A DNA stretch of 41,501 nucleotides, taken from positions 4,004 through 45,504 of the forward strand of contig JH152806.1 in the NCBI GenBank assembly GCA_000226015.1, written 5' to 3'. Origin of the DNA: Mnemiopsis leidyi (lineage: Eukaryota > Ctenophora > Tentaculata > Lobata > Bolinopsidae). The translations under genes and the position numbers were made by a program. Below, one piece after another: positions 21,680 through 31,713 of the stretch (positions are counted from its first letter, which is position 1; every line of letters starts with the position of its first letter). The notes below the pieces were generated by a model. It was not told the DNA's origin. It worked only from the letters and a program-made list of their open reading frames with translations, and ran no database searches.

Positions 21680-22690
21680 TTAGACACTTGACATTTCAAA
21701 TCGAGATTGGCTTATATCAGTGACCATGTTCTTGATTGGCAGCACTCTTCTGATCGATTTTCTGTATTTTTCCATCCTACAATAATACACAATAGGGTTT
21801 AAAGATGCATTTAACACGGTAAAATGAATCTTTGATACAGTCCAAAAATAGAACATAAAGGCACTGTTGCCAAGCGATGCTTTCACGTCTTTGAAGAAAA
21901 GTCCAGACAGGGCTAGCAGCATGTTTACAAAGTAAGGAATATTACAAGTGAGAAAAACGGCGGTGAAGATCGTGACAGTCACTGCTGCTCGTCTGTTTAC
22001 TTCCTCAGTAGTTTTTACTGAAGTCATCCTCAGCTGTACAATACAAATAACGAAACTGACGAATGTGACGATTGGTGGCAGTCCAGTTTCAATGTTTAGA
22101 AGGACCATATGAGCCACAGTAAAAGCTGTTTGTTCGTCGATGTTACGGAAACAATATCCCCCTTTAGCGCCATAGACAAAACCAATCTTGACGACAGCAG
22201 ACAGTGCAAAGTGGGCTGCTAAAAACACCCCATAACCAGTAACCCCTGCCACGACAGACCTTCTCCGCATCCTGTAAAATGGTCGGGTTATAGCGATAGT
22301 CCTGGTCAAACTGAGTGTCATTACAAGGAACAGTGCCATCCTCTGACAGAAGGAAAATAGCACCTCCCAAAGAGCACACACAGCTAAGCTCTCAAAGAGT
22401 ACCGGAGCTCTCTCCGCGAACAGAGATACCATCACCGGGAGGTGAGAGAAAGATGAGCCGGTGTCGATGATGCTGATTGCTATGTAGAGGGAGGTGGAGA
22501 TACACTTCTTCCGTCGAGCTCCAGTGAAGTATCGGACAGAGAAGACATTGGCAGGGAGTCCGAAGATGAGGAAGATGAGAAGGAGGGTAGCGAATAATTT
22601 GTCTAGGCCAGAATTGCTGAAGATTTGGTTAGGGGATGTGTTTGTGTCGTTCAGAAGAGTAGAGTTGGTTTGGTCTGCTTGTGTAGACAT
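21680..22690 (-). CDS. Rhodopsin-family GPCR, single exon
   Basis: Intronless 336-residue receptor. The extracellular N-terminus has N-glycosylation sites (NSTLLNDTNTS). TM1 is LLLIFLIFGLPANVFSVRYF. The TM3 end reads LVMTLSLTRTIAITRPF, so Thr-Arg-Thr stands where DRY is usual. TM6 is AVTVTIFTAVFLTCNIPYFV, with CNIP in place of CWLP. TM7 is LNASLNPIVYY, a normal NPxxY. A short basic tail (KYRKSIRRVLPIKN) follows. It is not closely similar to the neighbouring GPCR pair and lies on the opposite strand, convergent with it, also within CC2D1 intron 2. Family: class A, subgroup not recognised. The start Met at 22690 fits the normal N-terminal length. Confidence 0.88.
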   Translation of the reverse strand: MSTQADQTNSTLLNDTNTSPNQIFSNSGLDKLFATLLLIFLIFGLPANVFSVRYFTGARRKKCISTSLYIAISIIDTGSSFSHLPVMVSLFAERAPVLFESLAVCALWEVLFSFCQRMALFLVMTLSLTRTIAITRPFYRMRRRSVVAGVTGYGVFLAAHFALSAVVKIGFVYGAKGGYCFRNIDEQTAFTVAHMVLLNIETGLPPIVTFVSFVICIVQLRMTSVKTTEEVNRRAAVTVTIFTAVFLTCNIPYFVNMLLALSGLFFKDVKASLGNSAFMFYFWTVSKIHFTVLNASLNPIVYYCRMEKYRKSIRRVLPIKNMVTDISQSRFEMSSV

Positions 22691-24049
22691 CTTGCCGAAG
22701 GAATAACTTGAGAAAATTGTGAACGAATAGAAATATACGCTTGTACAGAATTGCTAAGTGTATTAAAATTTAGTGTTTCGATCAAACTGAAACAACAAAA
22801 GGAATAACCAAGTTGTCCGGATTTAAAAAGGAGGATGAAAACAGCAAAATAACCACAAAATAAAAAGCTATCGCCGCACAGACAAAAGCTATGCGGTAGC
22901 GTTTAACAAACGACAAACGTTAAAAAGCAAGTTTAACCGGAAAGTTGGATGTTTGAGGAACTGTCAATCACTGTTAAAACTGATAACACTATGTAGACTA
23001 AAGTGCAAGGTATACGGCATACGGCATATTTTCCTTACCCAAACACAGATTTCTAGCCTGACCCAACTTTCCTCACATGATACAAATATCTGTAACATGT
23101 GATGCACTTTCACTGTGCTCTGTGCAAATTAAAACTTAGTGGAATAAAATTAGTGCTACCTCGGTTGTCTGTGGTTAAAGGTACTTCCTAGATTTGCGGC
23201 AAACTTTAGAATGGTTAGAAGAGCAAAAACCTGCATAAAAGAACTAAAACTACATAGATGTACTGGATAGGTATATCCAGCACTCTATGTGGTTAAGCTT
23301 TGTTCATAATAACACCTCAAGTGTTTGGTCTAATATCGTATAAGACAAAACACTGGTTTTTACCCTCGATCTATCGATTATCAGTTGGAACACTACTAGC
23401 GTTACAATATAGCAACATCAGGAAAAACAACATAAAGTTTCACTAAACTGCAACATATAAAGAATAGGTGTATCAATGTCATGTAAGTGTCAGGAACTTC
23501 AGCTTCCCACCGAAAAATTTTAGATTAACATAAAGTTGAGAATGTATCTCATGAGGCTTTACGACAAATTGTATTGGCTTAGAATTGTGGCTTATAGGGA
23601 GGCAACAAAGAGAAGAGTGTAGAGATTGACACTGACTCATGTCGGGCCAATGACCTGGTAAATAGCTCGCGGTAGTGGGCCCCAGTGTTAATCCACCAAT
23701 CCAGCTTTCACAGTCACCAGTGAATAGGGAGATCAGGGTAGTGTCTGGAGGGTGATGTGTAATCTGAATAAACAAGAGTGTGTCGAGACAGGTTTACTTC
23801 TGGAAAATGACGGGCAAATCGCAAACTTTAAAAAACTAACGATTATAGCTGAGGAATAATATTGTAACTTATAAGGTTACTGGATTCCGTCATGATCCAA
23901 CTTAGCGAATGAGTACGGGAATCCGCTGGCTGTACCAGACAGAAAGTGAGGACATCACAACAGGTGTTACACAGATCAGACGTGCTAGCAGTTTGACAGA
24001 TCTAGGACCGTTCCACACGTAGAACCTGTAAACACCGTCCAGCAATACA

Positions 24050-24110
24050 GTACAGCAACACTGTACAGCAACACTGTACAGCAACACTGTACAGCAACAC
24101 TGTACAGCAA
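24050..24110. repeat. 13-bp tandem array (TGTACAGCAACAC)
   Basis: Four to five nearly perfect head-to-tail copies. Each unit contains the palindrome CTGTACAG. The short frames seen here only reflect the repeat. Confidence 0.85.
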
Positions 24111-24123
24111 GGCAATACAGTAT

Positions 24124-24352
24124 CAAAGATAAGGCTCTTGGTAAAGCGCTCCAATGGCACGGTTTGAAGGAATATAGTCAGCCTCGATTTATAGTCACAA
24201 AATTGCATATAATTAAGCATAGAGGCACCATCACACAATGGATTGGCCAGGAATTTATTCGATTATATTTTAGTTTTTTGTGTGATTGTCAGAACAAAAC
24301 AATCGAAAAGCCAAGGACACTCCATGAACGGCTTGTATGAATTATTTGCTTG
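24124..24352. repeat. Dispersed repeat, copy 1
   Basis: About 230 bases alignable by eye with 25348-25583 in the same orientation. Shared landmarks are CAAAGATAAGGC, TAGAGGCACCATC, ATTCGATT followed by a T-rich stretch, and TGTATGAATTATTTG. Nature unknown; possibly a short non-autonomous element. Confidence 0.65.
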
Positions 24353-24817
24353 GTGAATTATCAAGCCTAAATACATCTTCTGGTCACGTATGGTAACTTG
24401 GTCACGTATAACAGCAGTTACAGCACGATAAATACTTAACAGTTTGAATGATTCGGCAAACCGAAATCACAAATTTCTGAATTGTCCATCTAACGAAACT
24501 CTACCGACATAACGAGACTGAGGGTTTTGGCAGGACAGCAGTCGTTAAACAGATCATATAGGACAGTTCTATAGGTAGTAGTTTTAAACATTGTCCATGC
24601 TATAAACGCTGCCACAAGTGGTGCTAATCCATACTTGAAATTGGGGAATACTTCTATAATTTTGGCCTATTTTTCCAAACTTCAAACTTTGAGGTGGATG
24701 ATAGCGATTGGATTTTTTTTACAAACAGCGCAAAAACGTAACACGGCTGTTATCGTTAGTTAAACACGAACAGTTTAGTCTTAATGTGACGCTCGCCTTA
24801 CAATTATTCGGGAATTA

Positions 24818-24882
24818 TTATAGTTGATTATAGTTGATTTTGACTATAATTAAATTATAATTGATTTTGACTATAATTTTGG
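24818..24882. repeat. AT-rich tandem and inverted repeat
   Basis: Two copies of TTGATTTTGACTATAATT are preceded by the inverted-type segments TTATAGTTGATTATAGTTG, giving stem-loop potential. Confidence 0.6.
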
Positions 24883-25347
24883 GACATAATCACAAAGAGA
24901 ACAACGTGAAGTGAGTTTACTGCATTGAGTAGTTTCTACAAAATACCTTGTCAAACATCGAGTTTGACATTGATTATCTAAATAAACATTGTGATAAAAT
25001 CTTATCATCGTCAACAAGCAAGATGGTGATTTCTATTGCTGTTTAAACCAATCAATGACCGCGAACTGCTAAAATGACTTATTACCGGATGAGATATAGG
25101 ACATCGAAGACGCAAACGTATAAACGTAATCTCAAATTTGATTTAAACCATTAGCAAAGTAAACATAAACAATAAAAACTCTAAGCTGGAACTTATATCC
25201 AGGAACATGGATAGGAGCGGACTACATTTTGGGGGATCCATAAGACAGAATTTTGGAGGGTGTGTAATGCTTAATTAATTGGGGGCATATCCCCAAACCC
25301 CACGGGATTTGCACCACTACGTGCACGTGCGGCAAGGTAACCCGGCA

Positions 25348-25583
25348 CCAAAGATAAGGCCTTTGTAAAGCGATTCAATCGCTCAGCTTGTAGATTAAAC
25401 AATGAGCACCAAATTATATTCACAACATCGTATATCATAAAGCCTAGAGGCACCATCTAACAATGACTCGGTCATACATTGATTCGATTTAATTTTGTTT
25501 TGTTATCAAAGCAAAGCAGTTCGAAGTGCTTAGGATAGTCAGCGCCCTACAGCTGAAGAGGACGTGTATGAATTATTTGTTTG
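25348..25583. repeat. Dispersed repeat, copy 2
   Basis: Direct, diverged copy of 24124-24352 about 1.2 kb away, ending at the same TGTATGAATTATTTG landmark. Confidence 0.65.
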
Positions 25584-26975
25584 CACAATAAGGATAGACG
25601 TATGACCAGTGCCGAGTGTGAAGGTCAATCATGTTTATTGTATAGTTTAGATGGGTTGGCACAATGTTACCTTATCGCAAATTTGAAGTCAGCCTTTAAC
25701 CCCTACACCCCCGAAAATGGGCACTAAAGTTGTTCATCTGACATTTGCAGCATGTATCAGACAGTGTAGCTTTAGGACGTCGAAATAAACTTATTATGTT
25801 TGAATGAAACATGTATCTGTCATTAACAAATGGCAAACTTCATGTCAGAAATATGGGCTTAATCGATCATTAAATTCATTACCACAAAGTAGTTAATGGC
25901 GCAGGACAAAACATATTTTATAGATAGGCTAGTACCACAATATTAATATCTAAAAGACGCGGCGTGATGCGCCTTATTGCACATTTATTAGGGCTGCTGA
26001 ATAAGCTGGCCACTACACAAGATAGGGTTGTAGCTGGGTATTAGACGGTTTTGAACTGGTTAATAGCCGGATAGCCCGTAAGTGATCCAACAAAATAACA
26101 AATCTCACATTTCGAAACGAGTCGAAAACCGGATAATAAGACTGTGGAAGCGGACTCTTGCCCGAATTGAAGGAATAACAGGACAGAATTCCGAAAATAA
26201 ATTTTATTTGTGAAAATTGCTCCTGAATTTGTAGTACATTCACAATAGCAATCGAATGTACCGATTGAAAAGACATAGCCATCTAATTCATACATAACTG
26301 ATTGGTTGATCTTTGCCTTCAGGACTATACATTTAATGTTACCCAAAGCAAAAGGTCGCCTTCAGAGTACATGTAACTGTAAGACTGGCACACTGTACCG
26401 AAAGTTATTTCTAACTGATTTTCATTGAATATATTTTTTAGAATTATGACTGTCTGGATCACGTGGCTTTTAATGTAAATGCGTGTATCAACAAGCAATT
26501 CAGCACATTGCTGTCTTTTTTGACAAAAAACCTAATCTGTATGCCTAAATTACGAAAAAAAAATAACTCCAGCATTTCATTAAAATTGATCTCCTATTAA
26601 TTTATTAAGAGTCTTAAGTATTTGTAAGAACTAAGGACCACCTAATTCCTTAGCGTTAGTAACGCGTACAGTTTAAAGTTCAAATTGCGTTATTTGTCAA
26701 AATTTGGCCAAAAACTCTTATAAATCGGGCCAATTTCTCTCAATACAACAGGGCACTTGCAACAATGTTAAGAAAAATTAAAACACCCAAGATTTAAAGA
26801 CAAGGTTTAAAGATAAAAAATTAATCTACATGGTCAGCAAAATGTTAAAACATAAATTTGTACATTAAGAAATTACTAAACTTCGGACTCAAACGTTTCC
26901 CATTTAAAAATTCGAAATCGTTATATCAAAAGAGACAAATAAGGGCAAGAAGAACGAAAGAATTTATCCCAGGGT

Positions 26976-27377
26976 TTAATCTTGATTATCAGCCACCTTC
27001 GGGGTTGGGCATGGCTCAAATTGTTTAGCAGCTTTTTCCATGAATTTACCCATCTCAACATCCCTCATGGTTAAACCTCCGGACTCATTAGTTGACAAAG
27101 TAATTTCAACTGTTTTATGAACATTAAACCATTCCGGATGATGATTAACTTTATCTGCGTGCAGCGCGACACGTGTCATAAAACTAAACGCCTCATTGAA
27201 ATCGAGAAAGACAAATTCCTTGTAAATAGCATCTCGTTCCGGCAGCACTTTCCAGTCGATGTCTAGGAGTGCTTTGAGGTCTTCAGCACGCTGCTCATCA
27301 GTCAGTTTTGGAATATCGTCTGCACTGTACACAGTGTATAGGAGGAGTCCCAGAACCAGTAGTCTGGGTATCAACAT
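26976..27377 (-). CDS. Pterin-4a-carbinolamine dehydratase-like protein with signal peptide, intronless
   Basis: A 133-residue single exon. Residues 1-18 (MLIPRLLVLGLLLYTVYS) look like a cleavable signal peptide, followed by a full PCD domain ([55 protein letters not shown]). PCD dehydrates 4a-hydroxy-tetrahydrobiopterin in BH4 recycling and is normally cytosolic; the vertebrate protein also binds HNF1 (DCoH). The conserved His-His of HHPEW is present. The third active-site His (His79 in mammalian PCBD1, in STH) is Asn here (STNESGG). A C-terminal extension PCPTPKVADNQD follows. Secretion plus His loss suggests a changed role. It lies in CC2D1 intron 2, and its start codon is inside the last unit of a minisatellite. 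A paralogue with intact His residues is at 30757-31152. Confidence 0.85.
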   Translation of the reverse strand: MLIPRLLVLGLLLYTVYSADDIPKLTDEQRAEDLKALLDIDWKVLPERDAIYKEFVFLDFNEAFSFMTRVALHADKVNHHPEWFNVHKTVEITLSTNESGGLTMRDVEMGKFMEKAAKQFEPCPTPKVADNQD

Positions 27378-28240
27378 CCTGTTTTAATACCTATTAAATC
27401 GGTGTTATCAACATCCTGTTTTAATACCTATTAAATCGGTGTTATCAACATCCTGTTTTAATACCTATTAAATCGGTGTTATCAACATCCTGTTTAATAA
27501 TACCTATTAAATCGGTGTTATCAACATCCTGTTTTAATACCTATTAAATCGGTGTTATCAACATCCTGTTTTAATACCTATTAAATCGGAGNNNNNNNNN
27601 NNNTCAACATCCTGTTTTAATACCTATTAAATCGGTGTTATCAACATCCTGTTTTAATACCTATTAAATCGGTGTTATCAACATCCTGTTTTAATACCTA
27701 TTAAATCGGTGTTATCAACATCCTGTTTTAATACCTATTAAATCGGTGTTATCAACATCCTGTTTTAATACCTATTAAATCGGAGTTATCAACATCCTGT
27801 TTTAATACCTATTAAATCGGTGTTATCAACATCCTGTTTTAATAATACCTATTAAATCGGTGTTATCAACATCCTGTTTTAATATCTATTAAATCGATGT
27901 TATCAACATTCTGTTTTTACACATAACGTTAATAAATCAACATACTGTTTTGAAACCTAACGTTACTGAATCTATGTCATCAACATCCTATTTTAATACC
28001 TAACGTTAATAAATCAGTGATATCAACATCCTGTTTTGAAACCTAACGTTACTAAATCTGTGATATCAACATCCTATTTTAACACCTAACGTTAATAAAT
28101 AAGTGTTATCAACATCCTGTTTTAAAACCTCACGTTAATAAATCAGTGTTATCAACTTTCTGTTTTAACACCTGACGTCAATAAATCAGTTTTATCAACA
28201 TCTTGTTTTAGCACTTAACGTTATTAAATCAGTGTTAACA
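27366..28240. repeat. 37-bp minisatellite grading into diverged 43-bp units; contains an assembly gap
   Basis: From 27366 to about 27900 there are roughly 14 nearly identical 37-base units (CATCCTGTTTTAATACCTAT then TAAATCGGTGTTATCAA). A few variants carry three extra bases. From about 27900 to 28240 units are more diverged and about 43 bases, with ACGTTA present where the 37-base type lacks six bases. Twelve N at 27592-27603 mark an unresolved gap, so copy number is uncertain. The first unit overlaps the start codon of the PCD gene at 27377. Each unit carries an ATG on the minus strand. Confidence 0.92.
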
Positions 28241-29763
28241 ATGACGTGTTGGGTTGAAAATGTTTAGTTTTGAAACTATAACGTTCACTGTTCAGTAGCG
28301 TTAAGTAAAAGCAACGTTAACTGAATACAAGGCAATCTGCGAGTAACGTTAACTGAAAATACTAAACAGTGCTGAGTGCAAGTAATTTCCAACACCAGCA
28401 GCACTGCACTTTCAGCGACACAATAGAGCAAGCATCAGTCCATGAGGCAAACAACTACCCAATTTTCGTAAAAACAATCCCGCTAAAATACTCAAAATAC
28501 TAAAAAAAACTAGTGGACTATTCGATCGCGCCAAGAACTACACTACAAGGCACTAATATACACGATTGGTAATGATAATAAAGGACTGGAAAGTTCGTGA
28601 TGATCACCGTATCAGACAGTAACAGTAACATCATGAAAAGGCGGCAACTCTGTGCACACACCTAGACCACATATATACATGTATTGTATGTAGGGAGGCA
28701 TTAGACGAGCTCTGCTCAACACTGAACACGTTCTTATGACAAGTGACTAGTGAGGGCTTGACGGGCTAAATGTACTGTTTTCGATACTAATAGAGAGAGG
28801 TGTTTTGCGGAGGAGTCACAACTAGAAGGTAGAAAACAGTGCTTTCTAGCTCTTGATTGGTTAAAATTTGTGACCCCTGCCCAAAAACACCTTTCTTTAT
28901 TTATCTTGGAATATAATGGGATAAGAAGAAGATATAGAACAATAAATAATAAGGAATATTAGCGGGTCAGTCGGACAAAATTTAACAGGGTCAAATTTTA
29001 ATTACGTTCTTCAAAAATATAGCATACGCCGTATATAGAGCCAATTTTTGACGTATCTAACAACAATGCACGAAATCGCGGAAGACATTTGTTAGCAAAA
29101 CTAAATTTATCGAAAAAACAACTGCAATGTGTTAAAACACTGTTCAAGTAACAAATATTAAATCAAACACCATCTCTATGGCACCAAAAACGTACACCGA
29201 CACACGCCCCGTACAATATGAACTTAAAACAATGGGAGCTGAGAAGGCGAGCAGCGTGATGAATTGAAGAACTACTGATAGAACTAACACTTAGAGAACT
29301 AACACAGTACCACTTACAGAACCAACACAGAGCAATTATATTGAACACCTGAAACTTTTGTGTAGCCGGTGTGGTATTGTATAGAGGCGTGTTTCTTTTA
29401 CGAAATTTGAACAAATAACTTTTTCCAATTTAGTACGAATCTTTTCATTGCACTAACATTTCTTTAAATTATTATCGTCTTGATAAGTTAGGTATTTAAT
29501 TGTAGAAGCGTTAGATTGTAACTAATCAGTTTCTTATAGTTTAATGATTAGTGTTGCTCAACACTAAACACTTCTAGCAAGACCAGCTGTACCGAGAGAA
29601 AGTGTCAAGTTACAGTCCAGTAAGTTTGTTTGTAAAACTCACAATTTTGATCCTTTAAATCCTTCTCTCTCTCCTTCTGGACGAACTTAGTCCAGAAGGA
29701 ACACTGCCAAAACAGTTTACATTATACATTAAAGATAACCCAGCAAAATAATTAGGTACTTAC
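28241..29763. other. Distal part of CC2D1 intron 2; no gene seen
   Basis: Between the minisatellite and CC2D1 exon 2. The first part has scattered AACGTTAAC motifs that resemble the diverged end of the array. No coding region is supported. Confidence 0.55.
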
Positions 29764-30361
29764 CGAACTCGACATCTCCTATTAGAGCTTGACTCTGAGC
29801 TAAAACTTGATCTAATGTCATGTCTTTATCTGGCTGTCCTTTTTTTCTTCCTGAAAATAGTCAGAATTTACATTAACAATTTACATATCTGACGTTTTGC
29901 AGGGGAAAGTTTGACGCCCTGCAGTGCATACCTTTAGAGGCAGGTTTGACGCCCTGCAATATATTCCTTTAGAGGCAGGTTTGACTCCCTGTAACACATA
30001 CCTTTAGATGCAGGTTTGACGCCCTGCAACACATACCTTTAGAAGCAGGTTTGACACCCTGCAATACATACCTTTAGAAGCAGGTTTGACGCCCTGCAAC
30101 ACATACCTTTAGAGGCAGGTTTGACGCCCTGCAACACAAACCTTTAGAGGCAGGTTTGACGCCCTGCAATACATACCTTAGAAGCAGGTTTGACGCCCTG
30201 CAATACATACCTTTAGAAGCAGGTTTGACACCCTGCAGTGCCGCCAACTCTGCCATCAAACTTTCCTCATCGTCATCAGGCATCTGCAGGTTGAACATGT
30301 CAGCAAGAGGATTCTTGGAGCCCTTCCCTCCATCACCCTCACCTCGTTCCTTCCGGGGCAT
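29764..30361 (-). CDS. CC2D1A/B: CC2D1/Lgd orthologue, exons 1-2 (N-terminus)
   Basis: Exon 1 coding 30211-30361 starts MPRKERGEGDGGKGSKNPL and contains the acidic PDDDEESLMAELAALQG segment typical of CC2D1 N-termini. Exon 2 at 29764-29850 encodes RKKGQPDKDMTLDQVLAQSQ and the next few residues. Exon 1 ends in phase 1 at AAAG/GTATGT. Exon 2 begins GA and ends in phase 1 at TTCG/GTAAGT. Exon 3, about 11.8 kb away at 17956, begins AC after a clean CAG and restores Asp codons (VEF then DDDDEVDDDD). Exact phase agreement over that distance, plus the expected order of conserved segments, supports one gene. The exon 1 donor is embedded in a 35-bp tandem array with nine further copies. Start Met 30361 is the first in frame. 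Confidence 0.83.
29908..30232. repeat. 35-bp minisatellite copying the CC2D1 exon 1 end and splice donor
   Basis: About nine tandem copies follow the true exon end. On the minus strand each unit is a 22-base exon-like part (GGCGTCAAACCTGCTTCTAA then AG), then GTATGTATTGCAG. Nearly every unit thus carries a donor (AG/GTATGT) and an acceptor-like TTGCAG. One unit is 34 bases. Units differ by few substitutions. Confidence 0.92.
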
Positions 30362-30756
30362 TGAATGTTCTTCTTCTTCACTTCATGTCATTTCTAGTGT
30401 AGGAGAAGAAGGTCAGTATGTCGCACTGGGGGACTTATCTTCTTATTCTCATAACTAAACTATACGTCATCAGCGATCTATAAAACAAGGGTGGTACAGA
30501 ACTTTTGTTTCAATGAAGGTTTGTCGCACAAGTTTTTAAATCAGGGAGACACTTTTAAAACAATTCATTCAATATGAAACCATACAAATTCTTCCTAAGG
30601 TTGTAACAATTTTCAAAAATGAAAGAGCTTTAACACTATATATAAACATAACACGTTACAGCTAGATAAATAGTGGCGTAAGAATATAACAAAAACGACT
30701 AAAAATTAAAAAATAAGTTAGAGGCATAACAATAGCAATGTCGACCAGCGAATAAC

Positions 30757-31152
30757 TTAAGCAAACACTTTCGCAGCACCGTCGATGAAATTAGCCAAAG
30801 CAATGTCCCTTTCTGACAAACCTCCACAATCGTGAGTTGACAGCGTGATGTTAACCCTGTTATAAACATTAAACCACTCAGGATGATGGTCGACCTTGTC
30901 TGCGCGCAGTGCCACGCGCGTCATAAAACCAAACGCTTCGTTGAAATCCCGGAATGTAAACCCTTTGTAAATGGCGTCTCTGTCACTTTGGACTTTCCAA
31001 CCGGCGTCTTCCACGGCTTTGAGGTCCACTGACCGTTGTTCCTCAGTAAGTTTCCTTATTTTGGCGGCTGACATGGCTGTGGTGTGAAAGAAATGGTTAG
31101 CTGAGGATGAGGTACGACGAAGAGTTGGTACAAGAAGTTTTACCAAAAACAT
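30757..31152 (-). CDS. PCBD: Pterin-4a-carbinolamine dehydratase, intronless
   Basis: Single exon of 131 residues; an internal Met at 31074 gives a 105-residue form of the usual PCBD1 length. The PCD domain is complete: [67 protein letters not shown]. All three active-site His (His-His in HHPEW, His in STH) are kept. It catalyses dehydration of 4a-hydroxy-tetrahydrobiopterin for aromatic amino-acid hydroxylases. The 26 residues before the internal Met ([20 protein letters not shown]) are basic, Ser/Thr-rich and free of acids, so the longer form may be mitochondrial. It lies about 400 bases upstream of CC2D1 exon 1 on the same strand. Lack of introns in both PCD copies suggests an ancestral retrocopy; this is inference. 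Confidence 0.9.
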   Translation of the reverse strand: MFLVKLLVPTLRRTSSSANHFFHTTAMSAAKIRKLTEEQRSVDLKAVEDAGWKVQSDRDAIYKGFTFRDFNEAFGFMTRVALRADKVDHHPEWFNVYNRVNITLSTHDCGGLSERDIALANFIDGAAKVFA

Positions 31153-31713
31153 GATAAATCCAGCATCCTGTGGGATGTCAGGTTGTTAGGACTAAAAAAT
31201 GGGTTACAGTTTCGTTGATGAGATCTCAAATATACTTTTATAAATCTCACCTTATGACGGGTGTGAGTGGTATCTTACTTAATGGAGACGGGAGTAAAGC
31301 CAATATAGCAAAAAATAATACTGTTTGGTTTAAGTAGGGAATTCAAGTCTGATTTACAAAAAGAAGTAAACGTTTTAGGTAACATTTTTTAGTAACCTAG
31401 AGTTACTGATCACGCTTGATGTAAATTGTGAAGTATAAAAACATGGGTTTAAACTGGTGTTGAATATGTCGTCAAATGAATGTACTGAATTAAGAGTTGG
31501 CATTTTAGTTTTCTAATACACCATAAAATCTCAAATCTACCAATTCAATTGTAACTAGTAAAAACATCTCAAGCTGTTAATAGATCTTTTAGGTTACCAT
31601 TTAGATTTGACACTTTTTGAAATAAACCTTCTTTTCATTGAATGACGTCAAAAAAATAAACAAAGGCAATGAGTATTTATGTCGAGAACAACCACTGCCG
31701 CACTACAATCTGC
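31153..31713. other. Intergenic, CDK9 3' flank and PCD upstream
   Basis: 560 bases without a supported gene. It should contain the CDK9 3' UTR and the PCD promoter. Confidence 0.5.

Larger units (their letters stand above)
22691..26975. other. 4.3-kb non-genic part of CC2D1 intron 2, with repeats
   Basis: No supported gene. It contains a 13-bp tandem array, a palindromic AT-rich repeat and two diverged copies of a ~230-bp dispersed repeat, listed separately. Confidence 0.6.

Noticed and set aside
23479-23775. 98-codon minus-strand frame in CC2D1 intron 2
   Set aside because: No domain, no splice partners and no clear codon bias; probably chance.
23902-24238. Two minus-strand frames with CCTVLLYSVAVQ-type repeats
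   Set aside because: They are translations of the 13-bp tandem array, with no independent coding support.
26013-26346. Two overlapping minus-strand frames of about 90-100 codons
   Set aside because: Low-complexity AT-rich sequence with no recognisable family and mutually conflicting frames.
27366-28240. Regularly spaced repeats resembling a CRISPR array
   Set aside because: Units are head-to-tail without unique spacers, in an animal genome with spliced genes; it is a minisatellite.
30074-30210. Coding extension of CC2D1 exon 1 into the 35-bp array
   Set aside because: The open frame exists, but the donor at 30205-30210 gives exact phase with exon 2, and the extension is only translated minisatellite.
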